64,000 nt of DNA from Chamaecrista fasciculata (Eukaryota > Streptophyta > Magnoliopsida > Fabales > Fabaceae). The position numbers and the translations under genes are program-made. Positions 43,047 through 55,750 of this stretch are shown here, piece after piece (the stretch's first letter is position 1; each line of letters starts with the position of its first letter). The DNA lies in contig QANZ01035224.1 in assembly GCA_003254925.1 (NCBI GenBank), positions 209,733 through 273,732 on the forward strand. The letters are read 5' to 3'. The notes beneath the pieces were generated by a model. It was not told the origin of the DNA. It ran no database searches and saw only the letters and a list, made by a program, of their open reading frames with translations.

Positions 43047-45720
43047 CCTTTTAGAAGAATATTATATATTCTCATTGATTAAAAATGTTGATTTTTCAAT
43101 GCTATTGAAATTGCGCTTAAAGTTATGAAATTAATGTAATCTGATTTTTTTAGAAAGAGATTTTATCATGGGAAAGTGAATTTGATTGATTGAGCTGATT
43201 TTTATAAACTTTTTGCCTAGTTTTTTTAAGTAAAACAAGGAAGGCCTTACATTGGCATTACTAATTTAAATATCAAAGCAAGATGGGTTGATGGGCATGA
43301 TGGTATATATAGCACTCAACTTTCCAACTTTTGTTCCTCTTTTTTAAAATGGTGACACTTCGTGTTGAGCCACTAAGTGAAGAGAAACTTGGAGAAGAGA
43401 AAAGATACCTAATATTGTAATGTGTAATCATAGTCCCATCAAAAGGAAAAGAACTCTCACTACTACTATACGGTGCAATAAGGAAGAGATCTCGCAAATT
43501 TATTAGATTATATATATCACACTTGAAAAGCATGACGACAAATTTCATTTATTGTGATCATGACATTTGTGAGTTGATGATCATTGGGTTTTTGTTAAAT
43601 AGACGATAATCAATAGTTTACTCATTGAGCAAATGATGTTAGATCAAAACCCCGGCCCTTTTATACATGTACTCATAATATAATATAAAATAATTAATTA
43701 TAATATAAATTAATAGAGGATTGAAGCTTAGTGGGGTCGTATATTGCATATCACACCAAGTGGGTTTAGAATGGATTCTCTGATTTTATAGTTTAGTAAG
43801 TTTACCCCTCAAACCTTTATTTGGATCTACAATTCATGCATATTATTATTATTATTGTTATTTCCATGGGATGGCCCTCATCGATCATGCATGCTGTGAT
43901 GACATGCATGCATGATGGCACATATGTGATGACGTGGCTGAGATTCTGAATTTGTTCTTATCCACCATAGTCCATAGGCCACTCCCTCTATGCTTTCCGT
44001 TTCAGTACTCTTTGTCTTCTTCTATACCTATCTACGGATCTACCTATGCTACAGAAAATCAAAAAGCTAAAGATGAAGTTAAGGCAAGCTAAGAAGGAAG
44101 CCACGCACGCATCAAACAACCACGCCCACTGTGGTAATTTCAACCAAAATTAACGCTAAGCTGGCACATCGAATCCATGAAATAAATCACGTCAAAACTT
44201 CATTTTAGTCATCCAATTATAGGATGGAATTTTATTTTGGTCTTTAAAATTCTCTATTTGCTCCACCATTATGCTAAATAGTGGGATAAACAATTTATCT
44301 TTTATACATACCTTAATAAATGAGTTGGTAAAGAGATAAATAATTTTTATTTTTAATCACAAATTTAAAATAAATTGATAATTAATCTTTTTTTATTAAG
44401 ATGAAAAGTTTTTATTTATCTCTCTTTGGTAACTCATTTATTATAATATATATAAGGAAAAAAATTTAAGTCTGATATCTACCTCAAATATGACGGTAAA
44501 AATGAGATAGAATCATGTGCTGACCAATTTGAAGATCAAAATGAAATTTATCCTATAGTTTGAGGATTAAAATGGAATTCTGACCAATAAATTAAAAACA
44601 AAAAACACTTGGGGGGAAAAATGATCATCCTGTGTGATTATATTGTGTGTGGATGTATGTATCCAGCTAGCTAGGTGGGTTATTATATAATTGGACCGAC
44701 CAAGGATTTAAATTAAGGTTGGGATGTACAAATGTGGCACAGCAAAGTTAGGAAAGGAGGACGGAAATAAAGGGTTTGGTTTGGTGGAATACATGTGTAT
44801 GTTGTATTTAGTAATCAATCATTAACATATATATATATTGATCTCATCTGAAAACGAAAGCTTCAATTCTTCCAATTTATGCACACACACACACGAGACA
44901 TACGATATACGATATATATATCCGATTACTGTGCAAGTCAAGATTGAATTGTGGTTGGTTGGTTGGACCAAGAAATGTATCAGAAGTCACAAGGACGTGT
45001 CTGGTGTGGCTTCACCGATCGAAAACATGCATGAATGAACGAACATGATCAATTCAAACAAACAAAGTAAGGGATGGAAGTAGCTAGATTGGTATGATGA
45101 GGGATGGGTGAATCAATAGTAGTGAATAGTAAGAGAGAGAATGTTATTACTTATTTGGTGAAAACTGAAAAGAGAAAAGAGAGGAAGGAACAGAACAATG
45201 TGCAGAATATTAGGCAATCGGTGGATGGGAGTGTCGGAGTGTGAGCTTACAAAGATGAAATAAAATAACAAATAAAAAGGGAAGAAATGACAGCTCCTAC
45301 TTACTCACAAGTACACCACCACACCCTTCTATCTCTGCCTTTGTCTCCTTCTTATTTCTCTCTTTTAATTTATCCAACCCCGACCTAGCTAGTTTATATC
45401 TATAGGATTATAATATATTATTTATTTTATAGATTGGAGTAAGAATTAATGTTTATTCAAGTTAAAAAAAATATCTATAATAGAAATAAATTTTTTTAAC
45501 GTGAGTATTTTTAATAAAACTTAAAGTGGAATAGTTGATTAATTTATAGAAGTTATAATATGTTATATATACCTACTATATACTCTAATAATCAACCATA
45601 TTTTCAAAATACACATTCTAATATATCCTCTCCGGCCCATATTCCCAGTCACTCCTTTCATTCTAATTACATGGTACACTTTTTCTTTTCTTTCACATTT
45701 AGTTACAATTTTGTTTACTA
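43047..45720. other. intergenic with one probable MITE
   Basis: A probable inverted-repeat element lies at about 44190-44585: the left block 'cattttagtcatccaattataggat' region and the right block around 'atcctatagtttgaggattaaaatg' are complementary, with AATAAAT on both flanks. Its borders are less certain than those of the other elements. A CA repeat is at about 44881-44894. No gene is seen. Confidence 0.5.
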
Positions 45721-46706
45721 CTAGCTGTGGAACCAACCACAAGCCCAAATTTAGTTTTCTCTGCTCTNTAAAGCCTTAAAGAATTTTATAACTAACCGAT
45801 AATTAGCATTTAGCAATGAAAGGAGACAGTCAAATTTAGAATTTAGAAAAGACGAACCAATGGAAAGGAATGAGAAAGAAAGAGCATGAGCGTGTTTGAA
45901 ATTCAAGTGAATATCATAACTGAGAAAAAGTGGCGTTTTATATTGATGTTTACGTCAGAAGAGAAGGAGACGTGGAGAGTGTTTATGGAATGGTGGTCAT
46001 GTACGTGGGTGGGAGTTGGGTAACGTTTTGCCAATTCTGAATTTTGTGTCATGTATGTGGAGTAGACTTAATGAACGTTTTGGCCAATCCTCACATCCCA
46101 TGGAACCACTTTTTGGTTTTTTTAGTTTTTATTTGTTTTAATTGAGTATAATTGATTTGTGTCATGTACGTGGNAAAGAAAGAGCATGAGCGTGTTTGAA
46201 ATTCAAGTGAATATCATAACTGAGAAAAAGTGGCGTTTTATATTGATGTTTACGTCAGAAGAGAAGGAGACGTGGAGAGTGTTTATGGAATGGTGGTCAT
46301 GTACGTGGGTGAGAGTTGGGTAACGTTTTGCCAATTCTGAATTTTGTGTCATGTACGTGGAGTACACTTGCATTCTCTGTCCTCACATCCCATGGAACCA
46401 CGTTTTGGTTTTGTTAGTTTTTATTTGTTTTAATTGAGTATAATTGATTTGTGTCATATACGTGGAGTGGAGTGGCATTCTCTTTCCTCACATCCCATGA
46501 ACCCACTATTTAGTTTTTTATAATAAAAAAACTCAAGAGTTTAATCCATGAATGAAGGCCACGTAGTCACATGTGAAATATCAAATGAAGAGTTCATGTA
46601 TGGTCCACGTTCGAGCTATGCCTATTTAATTTTTTGATTTTTGAATTTTTTAATTGAAGAATTTTGACCAACCAAAGAAACCTGGAGGCATATAATATAG
46701 TAGAGA
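45721..46706 (-). mobile_element. non-autonomous Helitron-like element
   Basis: Read on the minus strand, the element starts TCTCTACTATATTATATG, preceded by A, and ends in CTAG followed by T, so the insertion is between A and T as Helitrons do. A hairpin (TGTGG, loop TTGGTT, CCACA) lies directly before the CTAG. That spacing is shorter than usual, which lowers confidence. The interior contains a 300-base direct duplication and two N bases. No Rep/helicase is encoded. Confidence 0.5.
45875..46500. repeat. 300-base direct duplication abutting an N, with a third partial copy
   Basis: The sequence from about 45875 is repeated with a period of exactly 300 bases from 46175; about 160 bases are almost identical ('agagcatgagcgtgtttgaa' and onward), then the copies diverge. 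The second copy begins right after the single N at 46174. A further shorter copy of the 3' part ('cctcacatcccatg', 'gtcatatacgtgg') follows at about 46455-46500. This may be real internal repetition or an assembly join of two haplotypes. Confidence 0.75.
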
Positions 46707-48745
46707 TATATATAATTTGTCCATGCATGTGATAGCCAAGAGATGATGAGAGACATGCATGGTGTAAGCAAGAGGCTCATTGTTTAGGATCGACCCTACA
46801 GTGATGGTTGTGCTTCGGGACCAATAGTGATTAGTATATAATGGAAGAGCAAAAAGGCACGTACGGAGCCCAACCTGTATAACTAAAAAACAGGGAACAA
46901 GATCTCTACCTTTGATAATTTCCTAGCCCTTTTGTCCCTAACTGTTTTCTTTGTCTCTTTGTTTCAACCTCTTCATGAAACATTTACACATTATACGCGT
47001 CCATCACACATGTTTTTCCTCCTTGATTTGGACGATAATCCTTCCAAGATCTCATTAATCTTTGGGACTTTTCATCTAGGGTTTTCATTTCAACGATGCT
47101 AACTGTGGTCCTCCTCCAAATTATATATTTGAATCAATTAATTCACCATATATTTTATTTTAATTTTGTTGTTTTTTTCTAGATAACGAACTAAAATCGA
47201 TCAATGACTTTATCTTAATTGTGAAAGGGGGCTAAAAACTTGGATAGAATATTGACGATGATGATATCTGCAAGACAAAGTTCATAAAAGTAGTTCTTTA
47301 CGGAAGACACTCATATGGTAAAATCTGAATTTCAAGAGATAATCATAAAGAATTAGGTTGGAAAAGTATATATAATATTTTGGCGAAAGTGCACTTTTGG
47401 TCCTATATCTTTTACTAAGTCTCAATTTGATCCCATAACTTTTTTGTTGTACTCTTGGTCCTATATATCTTTTACTCAGGTCTCAATTTGGTCCCATGTT
47501 GCAATTTTGGTCATATATCTTTGGGTCAGGTTGCAGAACCGATCTCATATCTTTTGGTCAAGTTGCATAATTTGTCTCATATCTTTGCAAAAAGTTTCAC
47601 ATTGTGAGACTAACAGTGAAACTTTTATAGCAAAGATATATACAATCGATTGATGAGATATGATGTGCTTATGGGATATTTGAAATAAACATCCCAAAAA
47701 TCTTAAAATACGTACTAAAAAAAAACAGGAGTGAATCGTTGGGAATCGTTTAACTCCTCCCCCATAGTGAGCGGGATCGAGGTGAGTCAAGCTAACAATG
47801 ACTCAAATTTTGGGACAAACATGTCGCATATATCCATTAGCTATAAACCAAAACTCGTTATGCTAGAAGTTCACTATATATAAAATTATAAATATACATA
47901 TGGATCTTCTAGATTTTATTTTAAATAAGAAAAGTTAACTAAGCCATGAAGAATCGGCATTTTATTTTGATCATTCGTTGATAGATCCAATCAAATTTCA
48001 AGTTCCTCAAGACTGTTAAATTAAAGAATCAGAATGGAATATATATATGTAATTAATGGATTAAAGCCAAAAGTTTCGCGAGAAAGAATCCTGCGATGAG
48101 GTTTTAATTTGATTCATTATGCTCCTTCTATATCGTCACCCTATCCGTTGTGTACACATTTTAAATATATATGATCCAAGTTATGATGAATGAGCAATAT
48201 TATTTGGTAATAATGAGACTAAAAAGTTCATTTTTAAAATTGAGATTCCTAACTAGCTAGTTAGGCCCAAAAGTATTGATCTCTCTAGGGAATTAAGTCT
48301 TAACTAAAACTAGTCAAAAAAAAAAAAACCGAGGTCTAACATATTAATTATGATAGAAAATCTTTTTTCCTATACTTTCTTGATTCCAAATCTCATGATG
48401 TTTTGACAACCGTCTAGGCCAAGAATAACGCGGTCAGCAAAATCATGGTGGATTCTTAGGATCGCACTTTTAAAATGGAAATATGGTTTATTTGGATTAT
48501 TAATAACGAGCAAGAATCTCATCTTGGTGTTTTTAAATTCATTCACTTTATTCCACACCTTACTATACTCTGCGAGGGTATATATATGTAATATGCTTCT
48601 TTGTTGACCACCAATTTGTTCCACAAGAAAGTTGAATCTTGAAATCCACAATGATCAATCTTCTGAATATTGTAGTTTAATTAATTAGATGGATGGTTAG
48701 TTATGTTAAACTCAGTTAAAGCATCTAAATATATGTATATCTATA
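46707..48745. other. intergenic with one solo MITE end
   Basis: At about 47381-47600 there are tandem phrases of the kind found in the foldback elements near 12-14 kb ('gcgaaagtgcacttttggtc', 'tctcaatttggtccc'). Only one arm is present, so it is a truncated element. No gene is seen. Confidence 0.5.
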
Positions 48746-49094
48746 TCTATACTATATTATATGGCTCCACCCCTTATGGTTGGTCAAAAATAGTGAATTA
48801 AAAAATTAAAAAAGAAAAAAAAAATCACCACTCTCTCTCCCCACTCACTCCTCCCACTTCTTTAAAAAAATAAATGAATTAAAAAAATACAAAAAACAAT
48901 TAAAAATTAAAAAATGTCACCACTCTCTCTCTCCACTTACTCTCCCATATGAGGTAATTTCAAATTGGTCCTAAATATTTTATTTATTTTAGATAAGTCT
49001 TACATATTTGTATAATTTCTCAAATTGGTCCCAAACTTACTCTTTTATCAATATAAAAATTTAATATAATCTTCAACTTTAAATCAATTCAAAC
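48746..49094 (+). mobile_element. 5' end of a second Helitron-like element, running into the gap
   Basis: The sequence TCTATACTATATTATATGG begins after an A at 48745 and matches the 5' end of the element at 45721-46706 in the opposite orientation (both continue with a GGTTGGTCAAAA block and an A-rich run). Two imperfect copies of a 'caccactctctctc' block follow. The right end is lost in or beyond the gap at 49095. Confidence 0.4.
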
Positions 49095-49339
49095 NNNNNN
49101 NNNNNNNNNNNNNNNNNNNNNNNNNNNNNNNNNNNNNNNNNNNNNNNNNNNNNNNNNNNNNNNNNNNNNNNNNNNNNNNNNNNNNNNNNNNNNNNNNNNN
49201 NNNNNNNNNNNNNNNNNNNNNNNNNNNNNNNNNNNNNNNNNNNNNNNNNNNNNNNNNNNNNNNNNNNNNNNNNNNNNNNNNNNNNNNNNNNNNNNNNNNN
49301 NNNNNNNNNNNNNNNNNNNNNNNNNNNNNNNNNNNNNNN
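49095..49339. other. assembly gap of 245 N bases
   Basis: An unbroken run of N. The open frame across it is an artefact. Confidence 1.
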
Positions 49340-51060
49340 ATATACACCTTATCTATAGTGATTTCATTTAACCTCAAACTTCGTGGCAGAAAATTAGTAA
49401 ATAGAATATAGTATTAAATTAGTTCTATTTGTATTATAAAGATATTTTTTTTATAAAATACTTCGCAACCTACTCTAAAAAAGTATTCTTTAAAATTATA
49501 TGATCTTTCTAAAAAAAAAAACAAACAAACTGTCATTTTGTTTACACGCATATGAGAAAGAGAATCATCCATTTTTAACTATGATTATCATTGGTAGTTC
49601 ATTATATGCAAGACTCGTATTTTTACATCTTATTTTACATATTTATACTCTTATTTGATTTAAATAATGTAAAACTTTATTTAACACGTATTTATACATT
49701 ATATACAATAAACTTTTATGAGACTCGCTTTGTAATTATACCCAGAAAAAAACAAAACAATCATTAGTGCGTCCAATCACAAGTTAACTACTTTTTTCTC
49801 AACCTTATAAAATATATATACAGCTGATGAATTTAGTTTCACATCGTTGATATTAATTGGCATCATTTTTTTTTACTGTTGAAGCTAATATTATTCTCAT
49901 ATTACTTGTATATATATATATTATATCAACATCAGCATCATAATCTTCTTCAATATATTTTTGTTGTCATTATCAACAATGACCATCATCAGCTTATATA
50001 CTACGGAATATTTCTTTTTCTTTTACATAAACTAGTGGTCGTACCACTCGAGGTCACCTATATATGGTATCTTTCTAACGCTGTCTAAAAATTATTCTTT
50101 ACTACATATATATGAAGAAAATTGAATATCGATCATTCTGATATGAAATGAGAATAAACTCTGTTTTTTCTTCTCTCTATCTACCTCGCTATCTTCATAC
50201 AGTGTACTTGAAAGGTTTAGACATGGGATGGGAATCAAATCTCAATGTGTTGCATGTAATTTTGCAGAAACGTTTTGAAGAATTAATATTAGAAAATCAG
50301 CGGCCAAAGAAGAAGACAATCTGTCAAATTTGCAGGAAATAATTAAGTTTTTGCCTTCTTTCTGTCTCTCTCTAGATAGAGAGAAAGCAAGTTAAATACA
50401 TTCCCTCAATTAATGTGATTAAAAACAAAAAGTATTTTTCACTTCTAGCTGGATATCGTTTCATATTCTCAATTTCTCATTGTCATTTATCGATCATATT
50501 AACGTGCCAGTTTCTTTTTAAATTTTTTTTATGAAGATGTACATATCAACGTGGAATAAGTTAGATTTGGTACATGTAATTAATACTTATTCCCTTCAAT
50601 TTTTAATTCATTCAAGCTTCTTTTAAAATAATGGTAAAAATATAAAAACGCTTAATAAGGCTTTTTTTCGTATAAGTTATTCAGGATCACACGACTAAGC
50701 ATTTCGTAGTGGTATAAGTTTAAGTCCGATCGAATATCGATTATTTTTTTATAAGCTTTTTTCCTACTTTTATTTTACTATAAAATTCTTATGAGGGAGG
50801 TGGGATATAGCCATATAGGTTACTTTAAGGTTTATCAAGTTTCGCTATATCTTAACAGGTGCTAGTGTGCTACCACAAAAAATTAAATTATTTTATTGAT
50901 AATTTCGTGGGGCCTGCAATTCGTTATTATGTCATTAATTGAAAACTCTTTTTTTTTCCTTTCAATATTCCTTTTGAGGGAGAAATAATTAAAGCTTTCA
51001 AAAGTTATTAATATTTTTTTTCCGCATCCCGTGGCTTTAATTTCCTCTGGACAGTAAATA
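49340..51060. other. intergenic, no gene seen
   Basis: AT-rich with short frames that carry no recognisable motif. Confidence 0.5.
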
Positions 51061-51079
51061 GAGTAATAGACAAATAGTG

Positions 51080-51642
51080 TTGAGACGTCTTCTCTTCTTC
51101 CATCTTCACGGTGATATTATTTGTCCCTTCTGTGGTGATATAAATGACTCGATCTCGCACACATTGTTGCGTTGTAGTTTTGCCAGAGCCGTATGGTTTG
51201 GACTACCGTTCACTGTTAGGAGTGAGGTTGGAGGTGGGCACTTTCAACGACGGCTTCTTGGGTGGATCCGTCGTTGGAAGAGAGACAGGGACAGGTTTGA
51301 TATCTCGTGGATTACCATTTTGGTCGGTCTTGACAGGATTTGGATGTGCAGGAATGGCATTGTTTGGAAAGGTGTCAAAGTCCTCCCGTCAACGGTAATT
51401 AGGTTTATTTTATCTTCTGTTGAGTCTTTTGTTGCTGTTTATAGTCAGTTTCAACTTTCTTCTGATAGGTCTTCTTTTATTTCTGCTCATGATTTTATTT
51501 CTCCTAAACTCATTGCTTCTTCGAGTCACAATCCAAACATCCCCACCGTTGGTAGTCTGTCTGGGAAGATATGTGATTATGATTCGTAGATACTTTCGTT
51601 GTACTTTGGTTCATTGTTTTTTATATATCAAAAAAAAAAAAG
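51080..51642 (+). mobile_element. 3' remnant of a non-LTR (LINE) retrotransposon
   Basis: A continuous frame of about 170 codons without a plausible ATG encodes the zinc-binding region that follows plant LINE reverse transcriptases: CPFCGDINDSISHTLLRC (CX2C...HX4C), then WFGLPF and a tract with WMCRNGIVWKG. The frame ends at 51589 and the sequence finishes in a poly(A) run at about 51631-51642. This is the expected 5'-truncated LINE tail. A possible target duplication AGTAAATAGA occurs upstream (about 51054) and downstream (about 51655), but it is not immediately next to the poly(A). Confidence 0.7.
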
Positions 51643-51649
51643 GTAATGA

Positions 51650-54041
51650 GTTATAGTAAATAGAAATTATTGATTAAAACCATCTAAATGTATCATTCAA
51701 TGACTCTAATAATTGATGGAGTCAACATTTTTCATATCAGTTAACTGAATAAAAAGAGAAAAGGAAAATATAGCATCTTAATATATCCATTGTAAATATA
51801 TATACACTACACATTTTTCCAATATAAAATTTAAATATCAACCATTTCTAGATATGTAATAAATTCCCTAACTAAAAATGACTTAATAAATTTGGAAACA
51901 CTATTTATGTTTCAACAATAATACTCTCAATTAAAAAATGCATGGACAAGTTTGTTCAAATGAAATATTAAAAAAAATTGTTGATGAGATATATATACAC
52001 ACATGATTTCGCAACCCATGTTTGAATATAAAAATTGCGTAACAAAGTGGAGAGAGAGCACATTAAAATATAGTAAGTAGTAGTTGCTGGTCGATCGTCT
52101 ACCTGTAGCATTCCCACTCGTCCACAAATTAATAATTTATATAATCAAACCACAAAGATATTTCATAGGGTCCATAACTTTGTCTTCATACTTTATGCCT
52201 ATACCTTTTTTATTAGATCCCCAAATAATTATTAATTAATTAACAATTTGTATATATTTCTTAATAATGTGCTCCACTTTGAAAGTACAAATTGGAGTCT
52301 TACCGAAATAAATTAAAAAAAAAGTATTTATATTTAACAAGCACACGACACAGAAGATTTGTAAATGGCAGAAAAAGATGACACGAAGTTTCTTTGCTAT
52401 ACTTGGGAAACTTCAATTCGACCTGCGCATTCTTTCCTGATCACTTTTTTTTTTTTTAAAAAAACAATTTCCCTGTTTTCTTTTCTTTATTCACTGTCCT
52501 AAATGATTTTGGGTCCATATATTTCCACTTTCCAGTGATATATTATTTCATTTATTAATGTTATAAGAGAAAAAAAGTTACAATAGCTTAATTTTTAACT
52601 ATTAAATTTAATTTTTTTTAATTTTGAGATCTGTATTTTATAAATTTAAAAAAATTATGAAAATTTCAAAATTAAAAATTAAATAATTTAAATTATTCAC
52701 CTCTTAAAACAAATCCTTAATTATATGTACCCCACTTGTTACCCAATATAAATGCTTAGTTGAGAGAAAATGATTGAAGAATAAATTGTTAATTATAGTC
52801 CGATTTATTTTGGTGACGTAGCCACTTCCTTCAATCACCAATCATTGTTGAGAGTTAAAACCGTTTCCAACCTTCTATTAAACACACCTCGCGCTAAAGA
52901 TAGTGAGAACCTGCATGCCAATTCTATCATTGATCATACACTTCATTGCTACAAACCCTCCATTAATTGGAAATCCAATGATCAAAATCAGTTTTCTTAT
53001 TTTCTATTGATCAACTTCGATGTGTATGGGCGGTTTAAACAGATAAGGAAGATGAATGAAAACGTGATTAACTTTTTCACACACCATGGTGAAAAAGTCA
53101 TGCATGGCCATCGTAACGCTCATACTTGCATGCAGTTACAATTAGACCAACGGATTTCTCATTCCATGAGATAAGAGCGATACATAATTACCATCAATGG
53201 CATGGATGATGATGTTGATGATGGATGGATGTATTTTCATCTCATAAGGAATATGCATAAAAGGAAGGGAGAGAGAGAGAGAGAGAGAGAGAGGGGTTTA
53301 TAAAGGTAATGATTACGAATGGGGTCATGATGGCAACGCCTCCTTGAGCAGAAATAAATGATTAAAAATCAAAATTAGAGAAACACCTTCACAAGACTGC
53401 GCAGCCACAGCCGCCATTTCCTCTTCCCAACTTTTTTCGTTATCATTATTTTATTTTTAGTCATTTATTTATCCTCTATTGTTATTGTTATTATTAGCGC
53501 TACAAGTTAAAAGAATTCTAATTAAAAAAATAAGGAAAAGAGAAAGGAAAAGGAAAGTTAATTAAACAGAAAACAGAGGTGAGAATAGATACAGATCATG
53601 TAATTAAAAATATTTGAATAAAAAACTTTGAATTAAATAATATTCCAAGAAGGAAAAGAAGTAATGGAAATAAGAAGAATTCCAAAAATCAGGTATTTAA
53701 AGCCGCGTGAGCAACTCTGCGAAAATGAACTCCTGGGTTACCCAAGAAGAAGAGAAGAAGAAGAAACATCTAAACGGTTCTCCTATTTTCGCTCTATCTG
53801 CACACTCACTCCGTTTTATTCTATTTTATTTATTTATTTATTCGTTTGAGCGAATTCCTTCACTCCCTTCACTCTGTGATCCTCTTATATCAACACTCTG
53901 CCTCCTCCTCCTATCTCTCTGTCTCAAATTCCCAAGTCCTATCTAGCTAGCTAGCTTTCTTTAGGTTTCTTGCTTATAACCCACGTTAATCGTTCTTGAA
54001 AACGCTGCGATTTCCTCACTCTGATAGCTCTTTTCCCTCTT
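51650..54041. other. intergenic, distal promoter side of HLS1
   Basis: No gene is seen. A frame at 52845-53174 begins with TTG and resembles nothing. A GA microsatellite is at 53269-53293. From about 53640 the sequence becomes CT-rich, as in a plant promoter and leader region. Confidence 0.5.
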
Positions 54042-54051
54042 CTATATAAAC
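54042..54051 (+). promoter_or_regulatory. TATA box of the HOOKLESS1 gene
   Basis: CTATATAAAC about 100 bases upstream of the ATG at 54143, within CT-rich promoter sequence. A start site near 54075 would leave a leader of about 70 nt. Confidence 0.6.
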
Positions 54052-54142
54052 CCCCATCCCTCTGCCTATTTCGTTCCACCTCAAACTCAAGCTCTGTAAT
54101 CTACTTCAAAGAGTGTTGTTGTAGTAAGAGTAAGAGGGGAAT

Positions 54143-55750
54143 ATGGGGCAAGAGAATGGGACGGTGGTGGTGGTGAGAGAATTCGAGGCGAATAAAGACA
54201 GAGGGAGAGTGGAAGCCGTAGAAAAGATATGTGAGGTTGGACCCAGTGGGAAGCTCTCCCTCTTAACCGACCTCATGGGTGACCCAATTTGCAGGGTCCG
54301 CCACTCACCTGCTTTCCTCATGCTGGTATACTATATTCATTCATTCTTTCTCTTTTTTTCCTTTTTCTTCTTTTCATTTCGGCCTCTTCTCCTTCCCCTA
54401 TTCTATCCGTCATCTTCTTCCCGTACATAAATGATTACTTAAACAATCATGAGGTGGGCTATGTTAGATTGTAACAGACCTATTAAAATAATATAATGGA
54501 TATCCATTCCCATGATTATTAGTATTGATTTGTGTTTCTTCTATGCTTTGGGGTTGAACAGGTGGCTGAGATGGGGGAAGAGATCGTTGGAATGATCAGG
54601 GGCTGCATCAAAACGGTTACAAGCGGAACGAAGCTGTCAAGAAGTGGAAAGAGCATCCACTCCACTAACAGCAACGTTGACACCTTCAAACACGTCCCTG
54701 TTTACACCAAAGTCGCCTACATTTTAGGCCTTCGCGTTTCGCCTTTTCACCGGTACGATTAATAAAATTGATTATAACTGCCAAATGAAAATGAGAAAGA
54801 TAATCTGTTGATATTTCTCGAAGTGGAAAGAAACACTAGTGAGTAGTGATACTGATGGTGGTAGGCGTGTCATTGTTTTTGTGGATTGCAGGAGAATGGG
54901 AATAGGGTGGAAACTAGTGCAGAGAATGGAGGAGTGGTTCAGAGAGAATGAAGTTGAATACTCGTATATAGCGACGGAAAAAGACAATTTAGCATCCGTT
55001 AAGCTGTTCACCGACAAATGCGGATACTCCAAGTTCCGTACACCTTCCATCCTTGTCAAACCCGTTTTCGCTCATCGAGAGAAGGTATCCCGTAAGGTCA
55101 CCATCATCAAGCTCCACCCCTCCGACGCCGAAACCCTCTACCGCCGCCGCTTCTCCACGACGGAGTTTTTTCCCCGCGACATTGACTCCGTCCTCAACAA
55201 CAAACTCAGCCTCGGGACCTTCCTTGCCGTCCCAAGTGGGTCCCACACCGCAGAGACATGGCCCGGGTCGGATCGCTTCTTGTCGGACCCACCAGAGTCG
55301 TGGGCAGTGCTCAGCGTGTGGAACTGTAAGGACGTCTTCACGCTCGAGGTTCGTGGCGCGTCGCACGTGGATCGGACCCTGGCGAAAACGACTCGGATAG
55401 TGGACCGTGCTTTCCCTTGGCTTGGTATACCCTCCATTCCTAATTTCTTCAAGCCTTTCGGGTTTCACTTCATGTATGGAGTGGGAGGTGAAGGACCCGA
55501 AGCGGTTAAAATGATGAAGGGCTTGTGTGGCTTCGCTCATAACTTGGCTAAGGACCATGGGTGCGGTGTCATTGCAACCGAAGTGTCCAGCCGTGATCCA
55601 CTTAAGCCTGGTATTCCACACTGGAAGATGCTGTCTTGTGCTGAGGATTTATGGTGTATCAAGCGTCTCGCTGGTGAACAAGACTCCAGTGATGACTGGA
55701 CCAAATCTCCACCTGGATGGTCCATTTTTGTTGACCCAAGAGAGTTTTAA
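54143..55750 (+). CDS. HLS1: HOOKLESS1-type GNAT N-acetyltransferase
   Basis: Three exons, 54143-54325, 54562-54752 and 54892-55750; GT-AG introns; 1233 bases, 410 residues. The N-terminal half is a GNAT fold: CEVGPSGKLSLLTDLMGDP near 30-50, GMIRGCIKTV, YILGLRVSPF, and the acetyl-CoA loop RRMGIG at 125-130 followed by WKLVQRMEEWF. The plant-specific C-terminal half is strongly conserved (FSTTEFFPRDIDSVLNNKLS, PESWAVLSVWNCKD, FGFHFMYGVGGEGP, GIPHWKMLSC) and ends SIFVDPREF. In Arabidopsis HLS1 acts downstream of ethylene and auxin in apical-hook bending, and has been linked to histone acetylation; the catalytic role here is inferred. Compared with HLS1, the insert after the GMIRG block (TSGTKLSRSGKSIHSTNSN) looks lineage-specific. 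The next gene, on the opposite strand, is an NPY gene. Confidence 0.95.

Noticed and set aside
49084..49377. A 97-codon minus-strand frame
   Set aside because: It is almost entirely translated N bases from the assembly gap.
52845..53174. A 109-codon frame in the HLS1 upstream region
   Set aside because: It begins at TTG, has no motif and no coding-like composition.
54989..55621. A 210-codon frame antisense to HLS1 exon 3
   Set aside because: It lies wholly opposite a strongly conserved exon and has no recognisable motif; GC-rich exons commonly give such frames.
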